Assembly (NCBI GenBank): GCA_947650365.1
Contig: OX393549.1
Span: 25,775,709 to 25,839,708, forward strand
Length of the DNA stretch: 64,000 nucleotides
Direction: 5' to 3'
DNA from: Chamaelirium japonicum
Lineage: Eukaryota; Streptophyta; Magnoliopsida; Liliales; Melanthiaceae
Made by a program: the position numbers and the translations under genes. The first letter of the stretch is position 1, and each line of letters opens with the position of its first letter. The notes under the pieces are model-generated. The model had not been told where the DNA came from and ran no database searches. It saw nothing but the letters and a program-made list of their open reading frames with translations. Below, piece by piece: positions 33,863-45,075 of this stretch.

Positions 33863-35316
33863 TCTCTATATCTGCTAGAGATCTTTTGCTTTGTATATTA
33901 GTTTTGTTTTTCCTGTATTCTATTTTCTTTCTAGTAATGTCCTTAGAAAGCAAAACCAATATGTGCAATCATCTTTTCAGGTAATCTCCGACCATTCTCT
34001 ATGTCTTTCTTGCAAAATGATATATCCTTCATGTTTCTATATTTGAATCTTCATGAAATATCATTATGTGCATCATTTTTTAAAAACATTGAGGACAATG
34101 TCATTTTTAGGTTGGGGGGTGAGAATCCTGACAAATTCTAATTTTGTGTATTTTTTATACTTTTCAAAATATTTATTTATTATGTTTATTCATTTTTCAA
34201 AAAAATAAACAAAACAAAAATTTCTTTTCTTGCGTATGATTAAAAAATTTATTTGTTTTTAATTTCTTGTCTATTATTATAAAACAAAAAAAAAATTATT
34301 ATTTACTTTGGAAGTTTTGGAGTATAATTTTTATGTACTCTTGCTAGGAATATATGGCACTTAGTGACATAGATTATAAAAGGCTTAAGTTCTAGTCGAA
34401 AGGTGTTGACGTTGAATTCCTTTTATTAATTCTTTCTTATGGAGTATCAGGTTAATTGTACTTTGAAAACTTCACTACACATCTGGCTTGCACCTTTGGA
34501 GTCTAGGTTTGATAGGTTGTTGTTGATCTGATAATATTTAGAGGCCTGATGAATCACAACTGTCTTGTTCACTTAGTTTGCTCTATGGAGAGATAGGGTA
34601 AAAAAGAAAAAAAAAAAGAAGCAACCAGTGGATTAGACCAGGTACAGCGAACAGGGCTACCTATTACAAGGTCTAGGGTTGAGTTATGTAAAAGTCCTAA
34701 CTTACATGCAACTATATTAGTGAAGCATGGTGTATATGGTTATGAGAATGATCCTATATACACATAGTGAATCTAATGTAGAAACAACATGGGGATGGCT
34801 ACCTGACTTATGAGAGCGTTGGCAGTGTGTCATGGGCACAGAGTGCAGCTACCATGGTGTAAATTAGGAAGGGATACATAATTAGATCCTTAAAAAAAAG
34901 AAACCTGAAAAAAAAAAAAAAGGAAAGAAAAGGGAGATAGTGTGAAAGTCGTCACTGTAAAAACACGAGTAAGCATGGAATATCACATATAAAGCCCTGG
35001 TGGTATTAAAGTGAACATCTACACCTCTCGTAAACCTGGACAGACAGCGGGATTTTGAATCAGTGTTTAAGGTCGTTCGACTGTTCTTGGTACTTATTAG
35101 TATTGACGCACCCTTGAAAACCAAAGCTCCAGTCGTGTTAAGTCCAGATATCACCGAGCACTCGAGTACAGTCAGTTTGATATTTCCTACCGGAGGGTTA
35201 ACAACCGGACCTCAATCGATGACTCGGTCAACTAGAAGTTAGCTAATATTAATCTATGAGCTTTGTGCCGTAGAATCTCTAGTCTTGGGTACTATAAATT
35301 ATTCATTAAAACTTTT

Positions 35317-35414
<98 letters not shown>

Positions 35415-35549
35415 CTTTTCGTTGTTTAACCATTTAAAAAAAAAAAAAAAACTTTTTGGGGATAGAAATCATGCATTATTATCGAAAATCTTTGTATTGA
35501 ATTCTCGCTTATTTTGCTCGAGGACTAGCAAAAAGCTGGTTGGGGGGTG
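33863..35549 (+). other. Non-coding 3' region of the 8-kb element, with two PPT-like tracts
   Basis: It is AT-rich and free of credible genes. TTGAGGACAATG followed by AGGTTGGGGGGTGAG (34090-34123) resembles the true PPT GGTTGGGGGGTG (35538-35549) beside the 3' LTR. Poly-A stretches lie near 34606 and 34907, and a (TA)n array at 35319-35412. Confidence 0.7.
35319..35412. repeat. (TA)n microsatellite
   Basis: About 47 AT/TA dinucleotides inside the 3' region of the 8-kb element. Confidence 0.97.
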
Positions 35550-37965
35550 TGTTAAGTCTCCAAATAATGCATTTTATCGCTTATTTCTTACTGCATTATC
35601 ATCGCTTTCCTACGTAAAACTTTTCATATACTCGTAAAACGTATCATTTTCTTTGCACCACTGCATAGTAGACTTTAATACGGACATAACGGTATATTGG
35701 TTCGCACTCATACGATACATGCATGAAAAATACGGAGCCTGGAAGTCCAAATTATTCTTTTTATCGATAATTGCACTGTAACCTTACACTCGTTATTTCA
35801 TGTGTGTTTTTCAGGGAACTGACCCGGTACTTGACGCAGTCAGATAGAAGGCATCATGATAGAGTGATGGATGGTCTCACGACAAGTTAATGGAGGATGC
35901 ACATTCCACTCAATTCATTCCTATTACAACTCAACTCGACCACCCTTACCCGTCCGATTGCATCGCAACCTTTCATTGCATCCCACTCATGCGTGCAAAT
36001 CACCCATCTCCCTATCACCTAATTACAACCGTCCATTCCCTAACCGACCCTTGAGATTCCCTCGCATGCATGCACCCACTGTCCATCCAACCCGGCCCCG
36101 ACCCGATCGCGAGCTCCGGATCTCAGCTTCCCTTCTTCTATTCCATCCCAGCCGTCCCTAGCTTCCATGCAATAACAATGCATGCATGGAAACACCCAGG
36201 TCCCCAGTACTTGTGCACTAGATCACAACCACTCAGCACTTTCCCTCTCCTTCCCACTTAATCACATCCGTTCCTTGAACCCATGCAAAAACATCACAGC
36301 CGTCCCTTCCATGCATGCATGCATGCATGCATATGCACCGATCCACCCAGCATTCCCTCTCTCAATCCCACTGAATCACAGCCGTCCCGTGCATAAAACC
36401 CAAATCCGACCCGACTGCAGCCTCCTCGCGATCGTCCCGGACACCCAATCGCAGCCGTCCGGGTCAAGCATGCAGCCTCCGTGTCTCTCTCACCACCCCG
36501 ATCTCCTCTCTCTTTCCATAACCGACCCAGCTGTCCTCTTTCAGCCCCGAGATCACATCCGGCCGGACATCTCTCTCTCTTCCTACTTTCTCTCCCCACA
36601 AACTGAACGCCCAGCCGCCCACCTCTCTTCTTCCGATCTTCTCTCTCTAGAAAATCTCTCTTTCCTTTTCTCTCTCTACCGAAAGTCTCTCTCTTCTCTC
36701 CCGTTTATTTCTCTCTCTAAACCGACCCATCAGCCCCGAACGCCCAGCCGCCCATCTCTCTATCCCGTACGTTCTCTTCTCTCTCTAAATCTCTCACGAT
36801 CTCCCATCCGAACACCTCTCTCCACCCGATCGTTTCTCTCTCTTCATTACCATATCCGAGACCCACGCCCAGTCTCTCTCCTCCCCGTTTCTCTCTCTAT
36901 CCCGAACGTCTCTCTCTCCTTACCCAACCGGACTTTTTCTTTCTCTATATAAATAAAGGGGAGCAGAACTTTTAAAGGGGGCCGAACCTCATAAGACCAT
37001 AAGCCCGAACTTCATTAAATCACCACCCGGACCATAATCACCTTCGACCATCTCCGGACACACGAGGTTTGCTCCTTCACCAACCGGGCCGGACCATCTT
37101 CATCAACGCCACCGACCATCGTCTCCGAGCCACGCTTCACCGTCGCCAAATCCACGTCGTCATCCACGCTCGTCAACCTTCGTATCGTCATTCATGGAGT
37201 TTGCTTGCACTTGTGTTTTTCTGTTAAATTCTATGAACATGCGCAGCTAAACCCCTAGCTAAGGCTATATGGGAGATGCCTAGTAGGATGCTATGTTTTT
37301 TTATTTGATCAATGATAATTATGGCTTAATTTTCATATGATTGAATCTTATATGGATGACACTGCCTGATGATGTATGTTATGCTTGCACATTCGTTTGA
37401 TTCCGTATTGACTCCGGGCATACGGATTGCTTATGAATCCCTATGGTAAGATAGCACTAGCGTAACGAGTCTCTCGTCATATGAGTTCAATCTATTTTCG
37501 TATGTTGGATGCTTATCACTAGAAATCGATACATGTGTATAAGTCCTTTTGATTGCACATCGACTCCGGGAATGTGCAATGCTTAAAGACCTCTGTAGCA
37601 TGCGTCCGAACTTAATCTTCATGCTATCCTCGTACAAATTATCGATCAAACGAATGCATAATATACTACTAGGTTGAACTCGGATGCCTTAGCCTCATCT
37701 CCATCGTAACCTCCTTTAATTAATTGCAATATTTAGTTCTATTTAATTTAGTAACGTAGTTTTATCATTCGTGCTCCACTCTCAGTGGAAAACCCTGATT
37801 TGCACTCACGTTCACGCACTGTCATCACATTAGTTCCCATTAGTCCTTCAGTCCCTGTGGAATCGACCTCGGACTCACCGAGATTACTACTTCGCTACAC
37901 ACCCTATACTTGGGGTTAAATTGCACTTTTTAGTCCTTTAATTAGGACTACTTAAAGTTGTAGCA
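35550..37965 (+). repeat. 3' LTR of the 8-kb element
   Basis: 2416 bp from TGTTAAGTCTCC to GTTGTAGCA. Differences from the 5' LTR include about 63 extra bp near 36196-36260, an expanded GCATGCATGCATGCAT run near 36312, and CTCTCTCT variants. Confidence 0.94.
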
Positions 37966-39432
37966 CAGGTGCCGCGCTGAATAGTAATCTGTGATTGCAT
38001 GCCTCCGGGGGTCGGACCCCGAATTTATTTTTTGCATTGATTATTATTGTGCTTGTGGATTTTAAGGCTCTAGATGGGCGAAGGTGGATGTTGACCACCC
38101 TCGGTTCCCTGACCATGTTTTCTAGGATTGTTTCCTTTTTCTTTCTAGCGAAATTGTACACAAACGCGCACTTGCTCGGAGCGTGTTAGTTTTTCGGTCA
38201 CAGGAAGAAGGAGATGATGCTACATCCATGGTTCAAGCAAGCGGTACCATGGAGTGCAAAGATCCGGTGAAAGCGTGCACGTTGGCGATGATCGGGATCG
38301 TCGTCGGAGATCGTGCAGAATGGAAGAATAGGATATCTTGACTGTGCTATTCAGGTTTAGGGGTTGGACCCTGGACTTGATTTAGTTTGGATGTTTTTCT
38401 GTTGTTCTCTTTCTTAGTGTTTAGAGAACCCCGATGATAATTTAATTATCTATCTTGCTTGTGAGTTAGTCTCTAGATCAGGCTTAGGGTTAGTACTAAA
38501 CTTATGGATTCATCGGTGTCTTTATATGGTTCTAACATGTGCGAATCCGGTGGCTAGCTAAAAGGAAAGGTGGTAACCGCCCTCGTGGTAGTTCAGGTAG
38601 CCAAGTACTGTGCACCGAGATAAACACAGTGTTAGATTTGTTAAGAGATAACTAATGTCCCCATAAGAAGTATGATAACCTTAAATTCGTTAAGAGATAA
38701 CTAATGTCCCCATAAGAAGTAACTGTCCTCGTGGTAGTTCAGGTAGCCAAGTACTGTGCACCGAGATAAACGCAGTGTTAGATTCATTTCTAATTGATGT
38801 TTGATGGTAGTGTGAACTAAGCATGATTTGGTTATGCCACCATTAGGTTGAGGTCCGGCGGAGGTTATCAGATGTCCCTATTTGGCCAGTATTGAAACCT
38901 ATAATGATATGAGGTCTACTATGACATCAGGCATCAAATTATGAATGAGGCGTCATTCTAGTTGGAGTCCTTTTCACGTTGACCTTAGGCTAGGCTCCAG
39001 ATCTTAGGATTATGGGCATACTAGTGAGGTATCGAGATCCTTGGAATCTATATAATGTGATCGTTGCAAGAAAGGCGAAAGCTGAGTATTCAAGGTATGG
39101 ACTATGATATTTTCTAAAGATACTAATGCTTTGTGGGAAGGTTTGTAATCCTAGTGGGAGCACGGTAGACCAGGGTCTAAGTCTAGGAGGTCGTGACCTT
39201 TCTAGATATGCATAAAACCTCATAAAGAAGGGATGTATAAAAGGTTCTCTCCAAAGGGGAGCCCCTGGCCTCCACAATCAACCGGCTAATGGTCTGGGTG
39301 GGAGGTACGCAGTTCGACATTTCCACCGGGTGAGAGCTGTGTTTCCTTCTATGCTGGTTCGCCTAGTGGTTTCCTTCGGGACATGGAGGATGCCGGTGGC
39401 AGTGGGTGACGGTTTTTTTCCTGCACCGCGGG
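37966..39432 (+). other. Family A leader (continuation after the nested element)
   Basis: Non-coding. It continues the leader interrupted at 29942. Several blocks match, in inverted orientation, the leader of element C (10280-11450). It contains GGGGTCGGACCCC (38009-38021), a palindrome also present in inverse form near 11394. Confidence 0.75.
38581..38785 (+). repeat. Interleaved direct repeats in the A leader
   Basis: A 58-bp block starting CCTCGTGGTAGTTCAGG (38581 and 38727) repeats with offset 146. Between them GTTAAGAGATAACTAATGTC (38640 and 38690) repeats with offset about 50. Only 1-2 base differences, so these are young duplications. Confidence 0.9.
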
Positions 39433-39824
39433 TGTAACATCTGCCTCAAGCACACAAGATATTATCCGCTTTGCCTGTTCCCACACGAGAACTTCCCAGG
39501 TTGGTCACCCATCCTAGTACTACTCTCGCCCGAGCACGCTTAATTACGGAGTTCTTAAGAAATCCGTAGCGACGCACGATTTTAAAACACATCTTCTATG
39601 TCTGGGAGGAGAAATTATATAAGTAGCTCAGGATCTCCTTCTCTTCAGGGGATGTGGGGCTAACTCATGGCCTTGTACCTATTCATCTTGGCATCACAGC
39701 CTCAGGAGTCTTGGCTCTTGGCCTATTAAATCTTGGTCGTCACAATCCACCCCCCTTAGGGCTACACGTCCTCATGTAGGGTTTGAGCCCCCTATTGCGA
39801 GGAGAACCGGCTCTGATACCATTT
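39433..39824 (-). mobile_element. Cassandra LTR plus internal region (reverse), left unit
   Basis: LTR 39433-39744 (TGTAACATCT to GGTCGTCACA on the plus strand), with a 5S-like block at 39483-39556. A short internal region with primer-binding site GGCTCTGATACCA follows (39808-39820). Next comes a fragment of the second LTR, just TGTAACGTCCGC (39825-39836), and a repeated internal scrap (39837-39863). Confidence 0.9.
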
Positions 39825-39869
39825 TGTAACGTCCGCGAGGAGAACCGGCTCTGATACCATTTTCAAGAC

Positions 39870-40429
39870 TGTCCCTATTTGGCCAGCATTGAAACATATA
39901 ATAAGATGAGGTCTACTATGACATCAGGCATCAAATTGCGAATGAGGCGTCATTCTAGTGGGAGTCCTTTCCACGTTGACCTTAGGCTAGGCTCCAGATC
40001 TTAGGATTATGGGCAAACTAGTGAGGTATCGAGATCCGTAGAATCTATATAATGTGATCCTTGTAAGAAAGGCAAAAGTTGAGTATTCAAGGTAGGGACT
40101 ATTATATTTTCTAAAGATACTAATGCTTTATGGGAAGCTTTGTAATCCTAGTGGGAGCACGGTAGACCAAGGTCTAAGTCTAGGAGGTCGTGACCTTTCT
40201 AGATATGCATAAAACCTCATAAAGAAGGGATGTATAAGAGGTTCCCTCCAAAGGGGAGCCCTTGGCCTCCACAATCAACCGGCTAAGGGTCTGGGTGGGA
40301 CGTACGCAGTTTGACATTTCCACCGGGTGAGAGCTGTGTTTCCTTCCATGCTGGTTCACCTAGTGGTTTCCTTCGGGACATGGAAGATGCCGGTAGCAGT
40401 GGGTGACGGTTTTTTTCCTGCACCGCGGG
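39870..40429 (+). repeat. Duplicate of family A leader segment 38874-39432
   Basis: From TGTCCCTATTTGGCCAG to CCTGCACCGCGGG it repeats the preceding leader with an offset of 996-997 bp. Each copy is followed at the same base by a Cassandra LTR, so leader and Cassandra were duplicated together. Confidence 0.92.
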
Positions 40430-41083
40430 TGTAACATCCGCCCCAAGCACAAAAGATATTGTCCGCTTTGCCTGTTCCCACACGAGAACTTCCCAGGTTG
40501 GTCACCCATCCTAGTACTACTCTCGCCCGAGCACGCTTAACTATGGAGTTCTTAAGAAATCCGTAGCGGCGCACGATTTTAAAACGCATCTTCTATGTTT
40601 GGGAGGAGAAATTATATAAGTAGCTCAGGATCTCCTTCTCTTCAGGGGATGTGGGGCTAACTCATGGCCTTGTACACCTTACCTCACCTCACCGCACGTC
40701 ATTCATCTTGGCATCACAGTCTCAGGAGTCTTGGCTCTTGGCTCTTGGCCTATTGAATCTTGATCATCACAATCCACCCCCCATAGGGCTACACGTCCTC
40801 ATGTAGGGTTTGAGCCCCCCATTACGAGGAGAACCGGCTCTGATACCATTTTGTAACATCCGCCCTAAACATATAAGATTTTGTCCGCTTTGCCCGTGCC
40901 CGTACGAGAACTTCCTAGGGTGGTCATCCATCCTAGTACTACTCTCGCCGGAGCACGCTTAATTACGGAGTTCTTACGAAATCCGTAGCGGTGCACGATT
41001 TTAAAACGCGTCTTCTATGGTTGGGAGGAGAAATTATATAAATAGCTCATGATCTCCTTCTCTCCAAGCGATGTGGGGCTACA
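40430..41083 (-). mobile_element. Cassandra element (reverse), middle unit, right LTR truncated
   Basis: LTR 40430-40771, internal region 40772-40851 with primer-binding site, then LTR 40852-41083 breaking off after GATGTGGGGCTA. Each LTR has a 5S-like segment in reverse orientation (about 40481-40553 and 40909-40980). Confidence 0.9.
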
Positions 41084-41820
41084 TCCACCCAAACACACAA
41101 GATATTGTCCGCTTTGCCTGTGCCCGCACGAGAACTTCCTAGGATGGTCACCCATCCTAGTACTGCTCTCGCCCGAGCACGCTTAACTACGGAGTTCTAA
41201 CAAAATCTGTAGCGGCGTACGATTTTAAAACGCGTGTTCTATGTTTGGGAGGGGAAATTATATAAGTAGCTCATGATCTCCTTCTCTTCAGGATATGTGG
41301 GGCTAACTCATGGCCTTGTACACCTCACCTCACCTCACCGCACCTCATCCATCTTGGCATCACAGCCTCAGGAGTCTTGGCTCTTGGCCTATTGAATCTT
41401 GGTCGTCACAATCCACCCCCTTTAGGGCTACACGTCCTCGTGTAGGGTTAGACCCCCCCATTGCGAGGAGAACCGGCTCTAATACCATTTTGTAACATCT
41501 GCCCCAAACATACAAGATTCTGTCCGCTTTACCCGTGCCCGCACGAGAGCTTCCCAGGGTGGTCACCCATCCTACTATTACTCTCGCCCGAGCACGCTTA
41601 ACTACAGAGTTCTTACGAAATCCGTAGCGGCGCACGATTTTAAAACACGTCTTCTATATTTGGGAGGGCAAATTATATAAGTAGCTCAGGATCTCCTTCT
41701 CTCCTGCCGATGTGGGGCTAACTCGTGGCCTTGTACACCTCACCTCACCTTATCTCATCCATCTTGGCATTCCAGCCTCAGGAGTCTTGGCTCTTGGCCT
41801 ATTGGATCTTGGTTGTCACA
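41084..41820 (-). mobile_element. Cassandra element (reverse), right unit, left LTR end lost
   Basis: LTR about 41084-41410 lacking its first few bases, internal region 41411-41490 (primer-binding-site variant GGCTCTAATACCA), LTR 41491-41820. It directly abuts the truncated LTR on its left, as expected from recombination between Cassandra LTRs. To the right the A-element RT begins at once. Confidence 0.9.
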
Positions 41821-43123
41821 CGGATCCTATTGTCAATTGCAGCCCATTATGATTGGGAGATCTGACAAATAGACGTTAAGACTGTATTTCTCAATGGGGA
41901 TTTGGAAGAAGACATCTATATATCCCAGCCTCCAGGCTTTGTCGCAAAAGGTTAGGAAAGTCTCGTGTGCAAGTTGCAAAGGTTCATTTATGGATTGAAG
42001 CAAGCATCCAGAAGTTAGAATATGTGTTTTGATCAGGCTATCCAGTCTTATGGATTTGAACAGAACGTGGATGAACCATGTGTTTATAAAAGGAGCGATA
42101 AGACTATAGTAGTTTTTCTGGTACTTTACGTGGACGATATCCTGCTCATTGGAAATGATGTTGGAACGTTATGTACAGTGAAGGTGTGGTTATCATCTTA
42201 ATTTAATATGAAAGACCTGGGTAAAGCGAGTTATGTTATGGGGATCAATGTAACTCGAGATCGCAAGAACACGACTCTCTCGCTGTCACAGTCAGCTTAC
42301 ATAGATACTATATTGGTCAGATTCAGTATGCACAACTCCAAGAAGGGACTGGTTCCATTCAGACATGGAATGAAATTATCCAAGGATCAAGGTCCTAAGA
42401 CTCCTAAGGAGAGGGCAGAGATGCAGAAGTACCTTATGCTTCGGCTGTAGGGAGTCTGATGTATGCTATGCAGTGCACGAGACTAGATATATGCTATGCA
42501 GTAGGTATGATGGGCAGGTATCAGTCAAATCCGGGTCCAGGACACTGGACTATTGTGAAAAGTATACTCAAGTATCTCCGTAGGACAAGAGATTATGAAT
42601 TAGTTTACTCTTCACAGGAACTGATGCCGATTGGGTATACGGGTTCTGACTTTGCATCAGATCCAGAATCCCGGAGATCGACGTCAGGGTTTGTGTTTTC
42701 ATTGGGAGAAGGAGTTGTCAGTTAGAGGAGCGTGAAGCAGGGATGCATCGTGGATTCGACGACAGAGGCTGAGTACGTTGCGGCGTGCGTAGCAGCCAAG
42801 GAGGCGGTGTGGCTCAAGAAGTTCCTCACAAACTTAGGATGTGTACCAGGAGCTCAAGATCCTATTGTCCTTTACTGCGATAATAGTGGAGCGGTAGAAC
42901 AATCCAAGGAGCCAAGATATCACCAGAAGAGTAAGCATATCGATCGGAAATACTACGTTATCTAGGACTTGCAGAAGCGAGGGGAGGTTGCAGTGACTCA
43001 AGTAGCGTCTGCAGATAACATGGTGGACCCTTTCACAAAGGCGTTACCGACTAAGGCTTTTGAGAAGCACGTGGATGCCATGGGAGTTAAGACTGTTGTT
43101 CCTCGCTAGGCTAAGTGAGAGAT
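41821..43123 (+). pseudogene. Family A reverse transcriptase and RNase H
   Basis: The segment starts inside RT: DVKTVFLNGDLEEDIYISQP, then IYGLKQAS, the YVDD catalytic box (42127-42138), NMKDLGKASYVMGI and SAYIDT. RNase H follows: 42459-42725 (DLCYAVGMMGRYQ-like, then YTGSDFASDPESRRSTSGFVF) and 42732-42965 (STTEAEYVAA, YCDNSGAV, KHIDRKYY). The C terminus is MVDPFTKALPTKAFEKH (about 43019-43080). Stops include TAG at 41955, 42016, 42447 and 42726, the last at the Trp of SWRS. A frameshift lies near 42430. The catalytic aspartates are preserved, but the frame is broken and everything N-terminal is missing. Confidence 0.9.
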
Positions 43124-45075
43124 TGTTGTAGCTCGTATGTCCCGAGCGTAGATTTTCGGTATTAACATTAATAAAGATGACTTTGGTTATTGCTTTAATT
43201 AGAATACTACTTTGGTATATGCTAATACACATATAATAAAGGACCCTAGGGAACACAGTAGGCCACTGAGGCGTATGGTGGATCCATACTTGGGAGACCC
43301 AGTGGACCAGTTGTGTATAAACCTAGAATTAGTTCACAGCTTAGATGATGCCGGTCGCTTCACCGAGAACAAGCTGTTGGCAGGTAGAGGATATGGTGAA
43401 GTCTCCACCACGGGAACGTGGGATTCACATTCACCTGACCAAGCACGATGATCGTGTTGAACAGGAACCAAGACGGTGCACAGTTCAGTGATTCAGACAC
43501 TAGTGCATAAACTGTCTTACTACTATAGATAATCTGTCCGTAACCCTGAGAGACCATGTACACTGGGCCAACTAGTTGTGTGGTGCTTTGATGTGCCAAC
43601 GTGTGTGGACCTTTCATAGTCCAATACCACGGTATGTTGGGTTACCCGGCTGGCGCTTGAGTGACATATAATCCCTACAGGTTATTCGATATCCAATGTT
43701 GGATGGATGTGTTTTGATGAGTCAATCTGTCCATATAGTTAACCCAGGCCTGGTGGTTGTCTGTATAACTGACGATGTTCCGGATGCTAGGCATAGCACC
43801 GGAAGGTGTGTGGTGTTATAGATGACAAGTCATCAATTCCTAGTCAGATGATCGATCGGGATCTGACGGTGCTTCCCACCGCCCGAGTCGTATCATGGCA
43901 CCAGTATTATGAGGGACTAAGGATTATCAGAGTATAGTAGAGAACAAGGTTACGAGGGAGTAATATAAGTTTAGGATCACTAGAGTTCAACTCGCGTCGC
44001 ACTCTGCATGGCTACATGGGTTAATCGGATTAGGGCAAATTAATAGAACTTTCAGTGTGTCACTGGAATAGTTAATCAGGGATCCGATTGGAGCTAGAGA
44101 TCCTGAACCCTGAAGGTTCCACCCTATCATTGCATATAGGAATTGTTCCCTGACCTGGTTGGATACGTTGGATGCGAAGTAGCACGATGGAGCGCAAGCC
44201 CGGAGCCTAAGAACCTAATTCACATGTGCTAGGGGCCGTAGGGGTATTTTGGTAAATACTAAAATATGGCTTAGAATATATTGAATATGGATCTTAAAAT
44301 GAGCGGAATAATTCCAGGAGCTCATAGGCACTGACGGAACTCAATTTCGAGTAGCGCACCTCACTCAATCTCTCTTTCAGTTTTTCACTTTTCGTGAATG
44401 GCGTTTTCATCCAGGCTTCACGATGGACACTTGGAAACCCTAAAAACTACCCCCTCTTATCCAAATCCACTAGGGGTTGGCCCTATCTTGTGTAAAGCAG
44501 TAAGGGGCCGGCCCTATATGAGGAATAGAGAGGGAGGGGCCGGCCCTAGCTCTCCCCCTTCTGAAAAACCCGAACTCCCTTCCTTCTCTCCCTCTCTGAG
44601 GTTTCGGCCAAGGAAGAAAGAGGAAGACGAAGGAAGAAGAAGGAGAAAGGAAGGAGAAGGAAGAAGAGAGAAAGAGAAGGAGGAGATCTCGCGGCTTGCC
44701 ATCGTCTTCGTAACGAATTCCTCTGTCGGCTTGTAGTCCTTGCACTCAGAGATAGGATTTCGAGGATTCCTCAATTCGCAAAGGACAAGGTGGCCATTCG
44801 ACAGCTTTCCTTGCGATTAACGTGTGGTTCATCATCGTTCCGTTCTCTCCGGATCATAGATCCACAAGGTATGATGATTCTAAACACCTAACTAGATGCA
44901 TGCATGTCTTCCGTAGATCGTAGTATGCCTCTAGGGTGTCCGCACATATGCTAAGATCATAGATTTGCATGTAGATTGTTTTATAGAATTAATTGTAATG
45001 AAACATACACCGTATGATCTTTGGATCTATCTTTTTCTTTCACTGCGACTCTGATAATAGGATCCAATTCCAATA
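43124..45075 (+). repeat. 3' LTR of family A (empty of Cassandra)
   Basis: Starts TGTTGTAGCTCG after the PPT AAGTGAGAGA and ends CCAATA where the other copies have CCAACA. It is the reference full-length A LTR. At 43563-43567 it shows the unoccupied site corresponding to the Cassandra insertion at 1221. Confidence 0.9.

Larger units (their letters stand above)
29943..37965 (+). mobile_element. 8-kb LTR element lacking gag and pol (LARD-like, gypsy-type priming)
   Basis: Two LTRs (29943-32295, 35550-37965), a tRNA-Asp-type primer-binding site (TGGCGCCGTTGCCGGGGA) and a PPT (GGTTGGGGGGTG) define it. The target duplication CAGGT is perfect (29938-29942 and 37966-37970). The 3.25-kb interior has no protease, RT or integrase motif, only one 364-codon ORF. 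The primer type is that of Athila/Tat gypsy elements, so it is probably a non-autonomous derivative moved by a relative. The two LTRs look very similar apart from an insertion/deletion of about 63 bp near 30590/36196 and a few shorter ones, so insertion is probably recent. Confidence 0.93.
28684..45075 (+). mobile_element. Copia family A element with nested insertions
   Basis: 5' LTR 28684-29799, primer-binding site, leader (29814-29942 and 37966-39432), decayed RT-RNase H (41821-43123), PPT and 3' LTR 43124-45075. An 8-kb LTR element (29943-37965) and a Cassandra cluster with a duplicated piece of leader (39433-41820) are inserted. Gag, protease and integrase are absent, apparently lost where the cluster sits. 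The left flank GTGAG does not match the right flank (TGCGG), so the two ends may come from different insertions joined by recombination. Confidence 0.8.

Noticed and set aside
28684-45075. Treating 28684-45075 as one clean insertion with its own target duplication
   Set aside because: The flanks differ (GTGAG and TGCGG); GTGAG instead matches the flank at 3650-3654.
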